64,000 nt of DNA from Paenibacillus brevis (GTDB lineage: Bacteria; Bacillota; Bacilli; Paenibacillales; Paenibacillaceae). Shown here in pieces: positions 35,093 to 43,931 of the stretch (position 1 is the stretch's first letter; every line of letters begins with the position of its first letter). The translations under genes were made by a program, and so were the position numbers. A model generated the notes under the pieces. It was not told the origin of the DNA. It saw only the letters and a list, made by a program, of their open reading frames with translations, and did not search any database. The stretch spans positions 1-64,000 of the forward strand of contig NZ_JAHLQJ010000003.1 of NCBI RefSeq assembly GCF_018919145.1. The letters run 5' to 3'.

Positions 35093-36352
35093 GTGTCTAT
35101 GGACAGGAGCATGAGAATCGGTATCGTCGGTGCAGGCATTTCCGGAGTAACCCTTGCACATGAGCTGGTCAAGAAGGGGTACCGGCAGGTGACGCTTCTG
35201 GAGAAGAGTGACCGTGCGGGTGGAAAGTGTCATTCTATCGAATATAAGGGAAAGACCTATGAAATGGGGGCGCTCATCGGGCTTCCCTCCTACAGGCACA
35301 CATTGAAGCTGATGGAGGAATACGGCTTGTCTGAACGGGGGCCTCTATTGGAGCGAGCCTTCTTTAATCCGCAAGGAGCCAAGATTTCGCAGATTCCGAT
35401 GGAACAAATGAGCGAATTTGCACGAGAATTCAAGCGGCTTCCAGAATTGTTTGGACGATATGAAGCTATTAAGCAGCCAGGCTTTGGAGATATTCCGCCG
35501 GAGCTGTGTCGGCCCTTCGCCGTCTGGTGCGAGCAGAATCAATTGCCGGTGCTTAAACAGGTGTTTATGCATTATTTCAGCGCCTTCGGCTTCGGCAGTA
35601 TCGAAGAGGTTCCGGCTGTCTATGTCATGAAGCTGCTCAATTATGAGAATTTGATCTCTTTCATCGAGATTACGCATATGATTAGTTGGCCGCAGGGCGT
35701 GAGCAAGCTGGTAAAGGTTATGGCTGATGCCGCACCGGATTTGAGATTAACCTGCCGGGTCCGGTCGATTCATCGTGACGCCTCCGGCGAGATGAGGGTG
35801 GAGACGGATCACGAGACCTTGCATTTTGAACGTGTGATTTATACGGCACCGCTGCGAGGGCTCCGGAATAAGCTCCAAGGAATGGAGCCGCAGGACCGGG
35901 GGCTGCTGGAGCTGATCACGCATGAACCCTTCCGGGTATATGCCTACCGGGCAGAGCGGTTGCCGAAGATGTCGGGTTATATTCCAGGGAATATGGGGGA
36001 TGCACGGGCAGGCCAAATGATGGCCTGGTATTATCGGTGGGGGGATCTAGCCGAGAATGACCTGGTCACGGTGTATGTGAAGGAGAATGGACGTCTGTCC
36101 GATCCCGAGATTAGGGCCAACATTGAAAGCACTCTGGCTGGACTTGGCGGCAAGGAGATTCGGCTTCATATGATGAAGCGCTGGGATCACTTTCCTCATG
36201 TAGGCACCGCTGCGCTGGAGAATGGCTTCTATCGGAGGCTGGAGGAGCTGCAGGGAAAATATGGCGTTTATTTTGCCGGAGAAATTATGAACTTTCCCAC
36301 CCTTGAGAACTGTATCGCTTACGCAAAGACACTGATCAGCCGGTATTTTTGA
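35093..36352 (+). CDS. FAD-dependent amine-oxidase-like oxidoreductase
   Basis: About 419 residues. The Rossmann FAD motif MRIGIVGAGISGVTLAHELVKKG is at the N terminus with the second FAD contact LEKSDRAGGKCHS, and the C-terminal FAD contact FAGEIMNFPTLENCIAYA. It belongs to the flavin amine oxidase/protoporphyrinogen oxidase-like superfamily; substrate unknown. AAGGAG lies 5 nt before a GTG (35093) and 11 nt before an in-frame ATG (35099); the GTG has the better spacing. It follows the transposase-derived gene directly. The 230 nt after it (36353-36582) hold no gene. Confidence 0.85.
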   Translation: MSMDRSMRIGIVGAGISGVTLAHELVKKGYRQVTLLEKSDRAGGKCHSIEYKGKTYEMGALIGLPSYRHTLKLMEEYGLSERGPLLERAFFNPQGAKISQIPMEQMSEFAREFKRLPELFGRYEAIKQPGFGDIPPELCRPFAVWCEQNQLPVLKQVFMHYFSAFGFGSIEEVPAVYVMKLLNYENLISFIEITHMISWPQGVSKLVKVMADAAPDLRLTCRVRSIHRDASGEMRVETDHETLHFERVIYTAPLRGLRNKLQGMEPQDRGLLELITHEPFRVYAYRAERLPKMSGYIPGNMGDARAGQMMAWYYRWGDLAENDLVTVYVKENGRLSDPEIRANIESTLAGLGGKEIRLHMMKRWDHFPHVGTAALENGFYRRLEELQGKYGVYFAGEIMNFPTLENCIAYAKTLISRYF

Positions 36353-36582
36353 AGTTATTTTACATTCAAGTTAAGTTGACAGCTAAATCGGAGGAATGCC
36401 GTGCTGCGACTCGGTTTATTGAATAAATATCATTGGGAAGCCGTATGTAAACTCAACTTGAAATGGATGTTGCTGAACCCTTGATACAGCAAGGGTTTGA
36501 GTGGATTGAAGCTTTTCTTTCAGCAAGCTATATTCAGGATAGAAAGCGATTTCAACTCATCAATGCTGTAGGAGGGTAACCT

Positions 36583-37518
36583 ATGTTTTTATTTGAGGCA
36601 ATGCCTTGGTATTCTATTTTAATGTGGTTCGTGGTGCTCGCGGGCCTGATTCTGCTCAATGAAATAGCCCGTAGAAGCAAGTGGGCGGCTCTGGTATTCT
36701 TTGTGGCGCTGCCGATCGTATTGACGATCTTTGTCTGGCCGAACACCGCGGGCGAAGGCTCCAGTACGGGAACCTGGTTCCATTGGGTGAAGGTCTACTC
36801 CGCTCTGGCCGGCTGTCTGGGCTTCATGGCGCTCCGGTATATCAAGGGTTGGGACAGGAACAAATATGTGCTGATGTTCCCGGCCATTATTCTGGCGGTC
36901 AATATTCTGGAAGCCGTAATCCGGGACTTCGAGGTCTATGGATTAAACGGCATCGTAGACGGTGTGACGATGATTGGCGGTCCGTGGAACATTATGAACG
37001 GGATCGCAGGGATTCTGAACATTATTACGATCTCCGGGTGGATGGGAATCCGGGTCAGCAAGGATAAGTCCCGTGATATGATCTGGCCCGACATGCTCTG
37101 GTTCTGGATTATCGCCTATGATCTCTGGAATTTTGCTTACGTCTACAATTGTGTATCCGACCATTCGTTCTACGCGGGTGCCGCACTGCTGATTTCCTGT
37201 ACTATTCCTGCCTTCTTTATGAAAAAGGGAGCTTGGCTGCAGCATCGTGCACAAACGCTGGCCTTCTGGATGATGTTCACCATGTCGTTCCCCGCCTTTG
37301 TCGGAGAATCCCGCTTCGCCGTCCAGTCCTCGCATAGCGAGACTGCACTGTGGATAGTCAGCGGCTTGTCTCTGGCAGCTAACATTGCGGTGTTCGTCTA
37401 CCATATTTACAAGATTGCTAAGCATAAGCGCAATCCGCTCAAGGTGGAGGTATATTCTGACCTGAAGGCATATGAGCAAGTTGATAAGATCGATCCGAAG
37501 CCGCAAGCTGTTGCTTAA
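36583..37518 (+). CDS. DUF5692 family polytopic membrane protein
   Basis: A 311-residue protein with about eight to nine membrane helices spread from residue 8 to 275, and a hydrophilic C-terminal tail. The block MIGGPWNIMNGIAGILNIITISGWMGI and DMLWFWIIAYDLWNFAYVYN agree with what I know of DUF5692. GTAGGAGGG precedes the ATG. Function unknown. A terminator follows directly. Confidence 0.8.
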   Translation: MFLFEAMPWYSILMWFVVLAGLILLNEIARRSKWAALVFFVALPIVLTIFVWPNTAGEGSSTGTWFHWVKVYSALAGCLGFMALRYIKGWDRNKYVLMFPAIILAVNILEAVIRDFEVYGLNGIVDGVTMIGGPWNIMNGIAGILNIITISGWMGIRVSKDKSRDMIWPDMLWFWIIAYDLWNFAYVYNCVSDHSFYAGAALLISCTIPAFFMKKGAWLQHRAQTLAFWMMFTMSFPAFVGESRFAVQSSHSETALWIVSGLSLAANIAVFVYHIYKIAKHKRNPLKVEVYSDLKAYEQVDKIDPKPQAVA

Positions 37519-37541
37519 TCGTTGAAGCAGCTTGGATGCAG

Positions 37542-37566
37542 AAGGCCACCTAATCAGGTGGCCTTT
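37542..37566 (+). terminator. Terminator after the DUF5692 gene
   Basis: Stem AAGGCCACCT/AGGTGGCCTT with an AATC loop, followed by a short T run. Confidence 0.75.
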
Positions 37567-37647
37567 GCTATATAGTGCATATCTGCAGGAGAGTGTGCAA
37601 CAGCGGAGGGCAGTTGAACATTAGGGGGGCGAGTTGGATGGGGCAAC

Positions 37648-37766
37648 GTGTGAAGGGTTGCTACGATCGCTGTTGTTCGCGGATTTCTCTGATTGGACTA
37701 AGTTCTGACAAGGGAGAAATCCGCTCACAAAGGCGACCGCTGGCGCTTCTTCACAACCCTTCACAC
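37648..37766. repeat. Long imperfect hairpin element, MITE-like
   Basis: The 13-mer GTGTGAAGGGTTG (37648-37660) is the exact reverse complement of CAACCCTTCACAC at the other end (37754-37766). Inside, GCGGATTTCTC (37679-37689) pairs exactly with GAGAAATCCGC (37714-37724), and the stretches between also pair in part (GCTGTTGTTCGC with GCTCACAAAGGC). The whole folds into one long hairpin of about 119 nt with no reading frame. The rest of the 577-nt gap (37519-38095) shows no gene besides this, the terminator at 37542 and the regulatory repeats at 37992. Confidence 0.75.
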
Positions 37767-37991
37767 TTATGCCCTGATCACTTCGCCTTTGGAGATCAAC
37801 TGCAATGCAGTCTGCACATGGCTGAGCCGAAACTGCACTGAATTAAGCTGCACTGCAATAGTTTGCCACTTGCGGCATGTCAATGTCAGCAGGATATGCG
37901 CGCAAGCCTTGGGCACAGGGCGTGTATCGGCAGCTTGCGCGCTTCGCTTTACGCGCGAACGCGAGGGCATGAACCTCCAAGATGACTCTTT

Positions 37992-38008
37992 TTTACAATA
38001 ATTTTACA
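37992..38008 (+). promoter_or_regulatory. Putative PhoP box upstream of alkaline phosphatase
   Basis: TTTACA-ATAAT-TTTACA: two perfect TTHACA repeats with the 11-nt period of Bacillus PhoP boxes. A second weaker pair TTCAAA/TTCAAT, also 11 nt apart, lies at 38057-38073. Position about 90-100 nt before the start codon fits phosphate-starvation control. Confidence 0.55.
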
Positions 38009-38095
38009 TTCTGCTGGCTTGTCGTTATCAATTCTAAGTTACACTCTCCATGTAAGTTCAAATTAAATTCAATGATTCTGGAGGAGATGGAGAGG

Positions 38096-39724
38096 ATGAA
38101 AAGGTACGGCAACGCTACGAAGCTAATCATTGCACTTGCACTTACTGCTGGTATTACAACAGGCGGAATCTCGCCAGTCCAGGCAGCGAATGAGACGAAG
38201 CAGATAAAGAATGTGATTATCCTTATTCCTGACGGCATGCCTGGTGATGCCACGGCATTGGCTAGATGGTATAAGGGATCGGATCTCGCACTGGACGAAA
38301 TTGCGAGCGGCCTGGTCCGCACTCATTCCGCTGATGCGCCGATTGCGGATTCGGCTCCGGCTGGAACAGCACTGGCCACCGGACACAAGTCGCATACCGG
38401 CTTCGTAGGAGTCCTGCCGGATGAAGCGAACATGCCGGGAGAGGATCCGATTGCACCCAGTGATGCCAGAAAGCCGGTAGCTTCGGTACTGGAAGCCGCC
38501 AAGCTGGCAGGCAAATCGACGGGCATTATTGCAACTTCGGAAATTATGCACGCTACTCCGGCCGATTTCACCTCCCATTATCCGAGCCGAAAAGAATATG
38601 ATATTTTGAGCAAGCAGCAAGTATACAGCGGCGTCGACGTGGTGCTTGGCGGGGGAAGCAGCTTCCTGTCTCCGGAAGGAAGAGCGGACGGCGACAATCT
38701 GATCGCTTCCATTAAGGCGCTCGGCTATGAATATGTCACGACGCCTGAAGCCATGGCGAAATCCAGCTCTTCGAAGCTGTGGGGCATGTTCTCTTCCACG
38801 GCTATGGCTTATGACATGGACCGGAACCCTGTTGAACAGCCGAGTCTGGCAGAGATGACAGCCAAGGCAATTGAAGTATTGTCCAAGGACGAGGACGGCT
38901 TCTTCCTGATGGTAGAGGGAAGTAAGGTAGACTGGGCAGCTCATGCCAACGACCCCATCGGTATCCTTAGCGATGTGCTTGCCTTTGACGATGCGGTTAA
39001 AACCGCTCTCGACTTTGCCAAGAAGGATGGCGAGACCGTTGTGGTTGCCGTGACTGACCATGGCAATGGCGGATTGACAATTGGCAACAGTTCAACCACC
39101 GGAACCTATGACACCGAGCCCCTCTCTACATTCATTGATCCGCTTAAGCGGGCGAAGCTGACAGGAGAAGGATTGGAGGCCAAGCTGAACAGCGATCGCA
39201 CCAATATTCAAGCTGTAATGGCGGAATACTTCGGGATCACAGACCTGAGCAACGAAGAAATTCAGGCCATCCGTGATACGAAAGCGGGCAGCATGAATTA
39301 TACGGTTGGACCGATGATCAGTAAGCGTTCCGGCATTGGCTGGACTACAGGCGGACATACTGGCGGAGATGTTGTTCTATATGCATACTCTCCAACCAAT
39401 GACCGTCCAAGCGGTGTGATCGACAATACGGATGTGGCCAAATACATGGCTCGTGTGCTCGGTCTGGACCTTGACGCAGTATCCAGCCAATTGTTCGTAC
39501 CAGCCAAGCAAGCTTTTTCCGCCAAGGGAGCGGAGGTTGTGCTTGACCTGAATGATGCCAAGAACCCGAAAGCGATCATTACCAAAGGCAGCACGAAGCT
39601 GGAACTGCAAATTCACAAAAATATCGCGGTTCTAAACGGTGCCAAGAAGACGCTCAAGGGCGTTATCGTCTATAATGGCTCGGATCTGTTCGTACCGCAG
39701 GATGCCGTCGATCTGATCAAGTAA
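38096..39724 (+). CDS. Secreted alkaline phosphatase
   Basis: A 542-residue exported phosphomonoesterase. Signal peptide about 1-30 (cleavage near VQAANE). Metal and catalytic residues: Asp in ILIPDGMPGD, nucleophile Ser in IADSAPAGTALATGHKS, the metal segment LMVEGSKVDWAAHANDP, VTDHGNGG, and His in TTGGHTGGDV. A C-terminal extension of about 75 residues resembles a copper-amine-oxidase-N-like or stalk domain. The start is the ATG following GGAGGAGATGGAGAGG; an ATG three codons earlier is possible. A PhoP-like box precedes it. Confidence 0.93.
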   Translation: MKRYGNATKLIIALALTAGITTGGISPVQAANETKQIKNVIILIPDGMPGDATALARWYKGSDLALDEIASGLVRTHSADAPIADSAPAGTALATGHKSHTGFVGVLPDEANMPGEDPIAPSDARKPVASVLEAAKLAGKSTGIIATSEIMHATPADFTSHYPSRKEYDILSKQQVYSGVDVVLGGGSSFLSPEGRADGDNLIASIKALGYEYVTTPEAMAKSSSSKLWGMFSSTAMAYDMDRNPVEQPSLAEMTAKAIEVLSKDEDGFFLMVEGSKVDWAAHANDPIGILSDVLAFDDAVKTALDFAKKDGETVVVAVTDHGNGGLTIGNSSTTGTYDTEPLSTFIDPLKRAKLTGEGLEAKLNSDRTNIQAVMAEYFGITDLSNEEIQAIRDTKAGSMNYTVGPMISKRSGIGWTTGGHTGGDVVLYAYSPTNDRPSGVIDNTDVAKYMARVLGLDLDAVSSQLFVPAKQAFSAKGAEVVLDLNDAKNPKAIITKGSTKLELQIHKNIAVLNGAKKTLKGVIVYNGSDLFVPQDAVDLIK

Positions 39725-39879
39725 TCTGGATTACGCCGGTTCATTCCGATACAGGCACCCTTCGCTCAACCTAGCGGGGGGGCCTTTGCGTGCCAAGGAA
39801 TTTCTCTCAGCAGTCTCTTCTGATATATAATGAATGGAACAGATCATCGCGGCGATGTGATCGGGAGAGGAAGTGCGTC

Positions 39880-40554
39880 ATGAGTCATTCGGGGAAAAAA
39901 GCGCTGATCATAGGAGCGACAGGTCTGGTTGGACGCGAATTGCTGACTGAATTGTTGAGGGATGAACAATATGAGGCGGTTTATGCTATTGTCCGCAGAC
40001 CACTTACATTCAGTCATCAGAAGCTGAGAGAGATCGTAAGCGACTTCGAACGATTGGAGGAGATTAGCGAGGCCTATGCCGTCGAGGATGTATTTTGCTG
40101 TCTGGGGACGACGATCAAGAAGGCTCGAACCCGCGAAGCGATGTACCGGATCGACGTAACCTATCCGCTGACGGTGGCGAAACTGGCCAAAGAGCAGGGG
40201 GCGCGTCATTTTCTGGTAATTAGTTCCGCAGGTGCGGATGCCAAATCAAAGATCTGGTATACGAAGATGAAGGGGGAACTGGAGCAGCAGCTTAAGTCCA
40301 TCGGCTACAAGGCGTTGTCCATTCTCCATCCGTCCTTGCTGCTCGGTGAACGTGAGGAGCATAGGCTCATGGAAAAGATATCCGGGAGTGTGGTTCGCGG
40401 CTTGTTCCAAGGAATCAAAAAGCCAGTACCGGCGCAGCTTGGCATCGAAGCAGGAGTCGTAGCCCGGGCGATGCTGGCCATTGCTGCGGAGAACCCGGAG
40501 GGAACGATTACATACGGGTCCAAGGCGATTCATTCTTTGGGAAGTCAGAGGTAA
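39880..40554 (+). CDS. NAD(P)-binding oxidoreductase (HTATIP2/NmrA-like)
   Basis: A 224-residue atypical SDR. The NAD(P) motif KALIIGATGLVGRELL begins at residue 7; DVFCCLGTTIKKA and HFLVISSAGADAKSKIWYTKMKGELE match the HTATIP2-like subgroup (YxxxK present as YTKMKG). AGAGGAAG precedes the ATG; the longer open frame upstream has no ribosome site. Substrate unknown. It lies 28 nt before the serine hydrolase gene and may be co-transcribed. Confidence 0.85.
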   Translation: MSHSGKKALIIGATGLVGRELLTELLRDEQYEAVYAIVRRPLTFSHQKLREIVSDFERLEEISEAYAVEDVFCCLGTTIKKARTREAMYRIDVTYPLTVAKLAKEQGARHFLVISSAGADAKSKIWYTKMKGELEQQLKSIGYKALSILHPSLLLGEREEHRLMEKISGSVVRGLFQGIKKPVPAQLGIEAGVVARAMLAIAAENPEGTITYGSKAIHSLGSQR

Positions 40555-40582
40555 GTAGAAATATCCGGAAGGAGACTTATTT

Positions 40583-42034
40583 ATGTCCAATCAGGTGTTA
40601 AGCCCATTGCCCAGAAAGAGCCCGGAGGAATTGGGGGTATCCCCCCTCAAAGTCAGCGATTTTCTCAATGAGATGAAGTCACGTTCAATTGAGCTTCACA
40701 GCTTTATGCTGCTTCGGCATGGATGCGTTGCGGCGGAGGGCTGGTGGGCGCCCTATGAACCACAGCTTCCCCACATGCTGTTCTCGCTCAGTAAAAGCTT
40801 TACTTCCACAGCCATCGGAATAGCGGTGCAGGAAGGAAGGCTTAGTGTAGAGGATCAGGTAATCTCCTTCTTCCCGGAAGATTTGCCGGAGGAAGTCTCG
40901 CCGAATTTGGCAGCCATGCGCATCAAGCATTTGCTGATGATGGGCACGGGGCATGCGGCCGATACGACGGACGAGCTTCATAGCTCTACGGACGGGAATT
41001 GGGTGCGTGCTTTTCTAAAGCTTCCGGTGGAGCATGAGCCGGGTACTTTCTTCATGTACAATACGGGGGCGACTTATATGCTATCGGCAATCTTGCAGAA
41101 GGCTGCCGGCGAGACCCTGCTGCAGTATTTAGAGCCAAGGCTGTTCAAGCCATTGGGGATTATGAATCCAACCTGGGAGAGCTGCCCTCGAGGAATCAAT
41201 ACCGGAGGATATGGTCTGAAGATTACTACGGAGGATATTGCCAAGTTTGGCCAGCTCTACTTGCAGAATGGCATGTGGCAAGGTGAGCGCTTGCTGAGTC
41301 TGGCGTGGATCGAAGAGGCTACTTCGAAGCAGATTGAGAACGGAGCGGGTGGAGACAGCGACTGGGCGCATGGCTACGGCTATCAGTTTTGGCGTTGTCA
41401 ACACGGGGTATATCGGGGAGACGGAGCGTTCGGCCAGTTCTGTATCGTTCTGGAGGACCTGGATGCCGTTATTGCCATTACAGCTGGCACCAACGATCTT
41501 CAAGGCGTGCTTAATGGGGTGTGGAACCATCTGTTGGGTGCGTTCGGGATTGCAGGTGAGCCGGAGTCGGTGGTAGTCGAGACATCGGGCGAAGAGTTAA
41601 GAATTCAGCTCGCGGACCTTCGGCTGGAGCCGCCAAGAAAAGCTCTCGAGTCTAAGCCGGACACCAGGCACGGAACTCAATGCTATCGTCTGGAAAAAAA
41701 TGAGTTTGGCATAAAGCAACTTCAATTTACCTTTGGTGGTAGTGCTGCTGTACTGGATATTACAAACGAACAGGGCGAACATCGGATTGAGCTGGGAGAG
41801 CAGGAGTGGAGAATTGGAAGCACCTCTTTATTTGGAGTCCATGAGCGAATCGCGGGTTCCTTTATCCAGGAATCTCCCGAGAGGCTCGTCTTGACCCTTC
41901 GCCAGATCGAGACACCGTTTTTTCTTACGATTGAAACCCGGATTCTGGAGCAGGAGGTCGAGCTTCAGTTGAAGTTTAATGTCTCATTTGATAGCCGTGT
42001 GCCTGCGCCGATAAAGGGAGTTATAATTGCATAG
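40583..42034 (+). CDS. Serine hydrolase, class C beta-lactamase-like
   Basis: A 483-residue cytoplasmic-looking (no signal peptide) member of the beta-lactamase/penicillin-binding-protein superfamily. The SxxK motif is FSLSKSF (Ser68, Lys71); YNTG near residue 155 fits the second (YxN-type) motif. Catalytic domain about 10-330, then a beta-rich C-terminal domain (340-483). Members include esterases and D-aminopeptidases; a drug-resistance role is not implied. AAGGAG precedes the ATG. Confidence 0.87.
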   Translation: MSNQVLSPLPRKSPEELGVSPLKVSDFLNEMKSRSIELHSFMLLRHGCVAAEGWWAPYEPQLPHMLFSLSKSFTSTAIGIAVQEGRLSVEDQVISFFPEDLPEEVSPNLAAMRIKHLLMMGTGHAADTTDELHSSTDGNWVRAFLKLPVEHEPGTFFMYNTGATYMLSAILQKAAGETLLQYLEPRLFKPLGIMNPTWESCPRGINTGGYGLKITTEDIAKFGQLYLQNGMWQGERLLSLAWIEEATSKQIENGAGGDSDWAHGYGYQFWRCQHGVYRGDGAFGQFCIVLEDLDAVIAITAGTNDLQGVLNGVWNHLLGAFGIAGEPESVVVETSGEELRIQLADLRLEPPRKALESKPDTRHGTQCYRLEKNEFGIKQLQFTFGGSAAVLDITNEQGEHRIELGEQEWRIGSTSLFGVHERIAGSFIQESPERLVLTLRQIETPFFLTIETRILEQEVELQLKFNVSFDSRVPAPIKGVIIA

Positions 42035-42118
42035 AGATAGCAAAAAAATAAAATTCTAGAGAATCAAGGACTTTCATATATTCAGAAGAGATGTTATGAT
42101 AGGACATATCAATCGACT

Positions 42119-42233
42119 CCAAAGGGGAGTAGCTGCTACAGTAAAGTCGTCATTACGGGACATGTTCCTCGGCTTTATTGGCAACGTTACGTTGTTAGCG
42201 AGACCTTTGCCTATTGAGGCAAAGGTCTTTTTT
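42119..42233 (+). promoter_or_regulatory. yybP-ykoY manganese riboswitch with intrinsic terminator
   Basis: The leader has the hallmark CAAAGGGGAGTAGCTGCT (42120-42137) and the TTGTTAGCGAGACC 3' segment of the yybP-ykoY class. The terminator hairpin AGACCTTTGCC/GGCAAAGGTCT followed by TTTTTT (42201-42233) is the off state. Mn2+ binding is expected to open expression of the downstream TerC family gene. A possible -10 (TATGAT, 42095-42100) lies just upstream. Confidence 0.88.
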
Positions 42234-42236
42234 ATG

Positions 42237-42266
42237 GGCCTTTACCGAATAGGTAAAGGCCTTTTT
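42237..42266 (+). terminator. Second tandem terminator hairpin in the riboswitch leader
   Basis: A 10-bp perfect stem GGCCTTTACC/GGTAAAGGCC with a 5-nt loop and TTTTT, only 3 nt after the first terminator's T run and similar to it in sequence, as if duplicated. Confidence 0.85.
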
Positions 42267-42309
42267 GATATAGAAGATTGATTATACTACATTGGACAGG
42301 AGTGTTAGC

Positions 42310-43131
42310 ATGGATTTATCTATCTTTATGGAGTACGCCTGGGTATTGATTGTACTGATCGTGCTTGAGGGACTACTGGCGGCAGACAATGCGCTTGTAC
42401 TGGCGATTATGGTGAAGCATTTGCCTGATGCCGAACGTAAAAAGGCACTGTTCTACGGGTTGGCCGGAGCATTTGTGTTCCGCTTGCTCTCGTTGTTTGT
42501 TATCTCGTTTCTGGTGAACGTATGGCAGGTTCAAGCGATCGGGGCTCTCTACCTGTTCTTTATTTCCCTGAATCATATTATTCGCAAGGTATTCATCAAG
42601 AAGGCCACGCCTGCGGAGAACGTGGTAATGGACGAAGTAAGAGAACCGAAGAAGGCAAGCTTCTGGATGACGGTATTAAAAGTAGAGTTAGCCGACATCG
42701 CCTTTGCAGTCGACTCCATTCTTGCAGCCGTAGCCTTAGCCGTGGTTCTGCCGGATACGCCATTGCCAAGCATTGGCGGAATGGATGGGGGACAATTCCT
42801 CGTCGTATTCCTCGGCGGATTTATCGGACTAATCATTATGCGTTTTGCGGCGAATTTGTTTGTAGGCCTTCTGCATCGCAAACCGGGACTGGAAATTGCA
42901 GCTTTTGTCATTGTGGGCTGGGTAGGTGTAAAGCTGGCTGTGTATACTCTTTCACATCCGTCTCTTGCGATTATTCCGGAGACCTTTGCGAAGAGCACCG
43001 GCTGGAAATTGACATTCTACATTGTACTGGTATCTATTGCGTTGATTGGCTGGTTCCTGTCCAAGGATAAGGAAGAGCCTGCGAAGGTACAAGACGTGCT
43101 CGAGACTCATGGGGTGAAGGAGCAGGTCTGA
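42310..43131 (+). CDS. TerC family membrane protein, predicted Mn2+ exporter
   Basis: A 273-residue protein with seven to eight membrane helices. The acidic intramembrane motifs LEGLLAADNALVLAIMV and VELADIAFAVDSILAAVA are the TerC signature. Members under yybP-ykoY riboswitches export manganese, including to load secreted metalloproteins. The ATG follows CAGGAG by 8 nt; a TTG 18 nt upstream precedes the ribosome site and is unlikely. A terminator follows. Confidence 0.92.
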   Translation: MDLSIFMEYAWVLIVLIVLEGLLAADNALVLAIMVKHLPDAERKKALFYGLAGAFVFRLLSLFVISFLVNVWQVQAIGALYLFFISLNHIIRKVFIKKATPAENVVMDEVREPKKASFWMTVLKVELADIAFAVDSILAAVALAVVLPDTPLPSIGGMDGGQFLVVFLGGFIGLIIMRFAANLFVGLLHRKPGLEIAAFVIVGWVGVKLAVYTLSHPSLAIIPETFAKSTGWKLTFYIVLVSIALIGWFLSKDKEEPAKVQDVLETHGVKEQV

Positions 43132-43172
43132 TCATCAGGTTCCTTATCCCATCTAAATAAATTATGAATTCA

Positions 43173-43206
43173 GGGTGTTCAAGAATTTCTCTTGAACGCC
43201 CTTTTT
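43173..43206 (+). terminator. Terminator after the TerC gene
   Basis: Stem GGGTGTTCAAGA/TCTTGAACGCCC (one G-T/mismatch) with a short loop and TTTTTA. Confidence 0.9.
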
Positions 43207-43271
43207 ATATGCACTGCGGAAATCCTTTGAATGCTTTCAATAGGGTTAGAAACTTTATTCCTGTCTGTCAC

Positions 43272-43317
43272 TTGACAGAAGAAATATTCGTTATATAATT
43301 TATGTTATATAACGAAT
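43272..43317 (+). promoter_or_regulatory. Consensus promoter overlapped by TetR operator
   Basis: TTGACA (43272-43277) and TATAAT (43294-43299) are separated by 16 nt. A perfect 13-bp inverted repeat ATTCGTTATATAA-N6-TTATATAACGAAT (43286-43317) covers the spacer, the -10 and the start region. It is almost certainly the self-repression site of the TetR gene that starts 30 nt later. Confidence 0.88.
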
Positions 43318-43346
43318 GATATATTAAATGAAGGAGAGGAACAATC

Positions 43347-43931
43347 ATGCCGCCAAAACCGAAGATTAGCCGTGAAGACATGTTGAAGGGCGCGCTTGAT
43401 TTGGTGCGTGAGCAAGGCTGGGGCTCAATAAATGCCCGAAATCTGGCTTCTCGGCTTGGGTGTTCAACGCAGCCGATCTTCAGCCATTTTGCTACGATGG
43501 AGGATTTGAAGGCAGAGGTCTTTCATGAAGCAGAGCAGCTTTATAACACAGCAATGTGGGCAGGATTGCAGGCCAGTGGAGAGGATTTTCTTGGCATGGG
43601 GATGGCTTATATAGACTTTGCGCGTACCGAACCGCAATTATTCCAATTGCTGTTTATGTCCAGTTCTATTGTCCAAGGAGATCTTGCAGGCATTGCAGGC
43701 ACGACTGAGGGAGACGACCAGGTGATTGCTTTTCTCAGCAGTAAAACGGGGCTTTCGCTTAACGAAGCGCAAAAGCTGTATACGACGCTCTGGTTTGCTG
43801 TGCATGGCATAGCCTCCTTACTGGCAACGAATGGGTGCAAGATTGACGAGCAGGAGGCCAAAAGTGTATTGCGTCACACCTTTAAAGGCGTAATTTATTC
43901 TTTGAAACAGGAACGGGAGGATGTCCATTGA
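43347..43931 (+). CDS. TetR/AcrR family repressor
   Basis: A 194-residue regulator with an N-terminal HTH (about 8-55; INARNLASRLGCSTQPIFSHFATMEDLKAEV) and a C-terminal ligand domain of the WHG type (about 85-190). GGAGAGG precedes the ATG. The stop overlaps the start of the CPBP protease gene by one base. The large palindrome in its own promoter indicates autoregulation, and thus ligand-triggered induction of the protease gene. Confidence 0.92.
   Translation: MPPKPKISREDMLKGALDLVREQGWGSINARNLASRLGCSTQPIFSHFATMEDLKAEVFHEAEQLYNTAMWAGLQASGEDFLGMGMAYIDFARTEPQLFQLLFMSSSIVQGDLAGIAGTTEGDDQVIAFLSSKTGLSLNEAQKLYTTLWFAVHGIASLLATNGCKIDEQEAKSVLRHTFKGVIYSLKQEREDVH

Noticed and set aside
33900..35100. Complete insertion sequence around the transposase-like gene
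   Set aside because: No terminal inverted repeats or target duplications were found and the catalytic residues appear lost.
36353..36582. Near-inverted CAAGTTAAGTTGAC / AACTCAACTTG in the gap before DUF5692
   Set aside because: Pairing is imperfect and far apart (about 80 nt); not convincing as an operator or hairpin.
37575..37970. Short frames in the gap before alkaline phosphatase
   Set aside because: They read through the long hairpin element and have no ribosome sites or recognisable protein sequence.
39745..39790. GC-rich hairpin after alkaline phosphatase as terminator
   Set aside because: The stem needs two G-U pairs and is followed by GGCCTTTGCG with no real T run; left unassigned.
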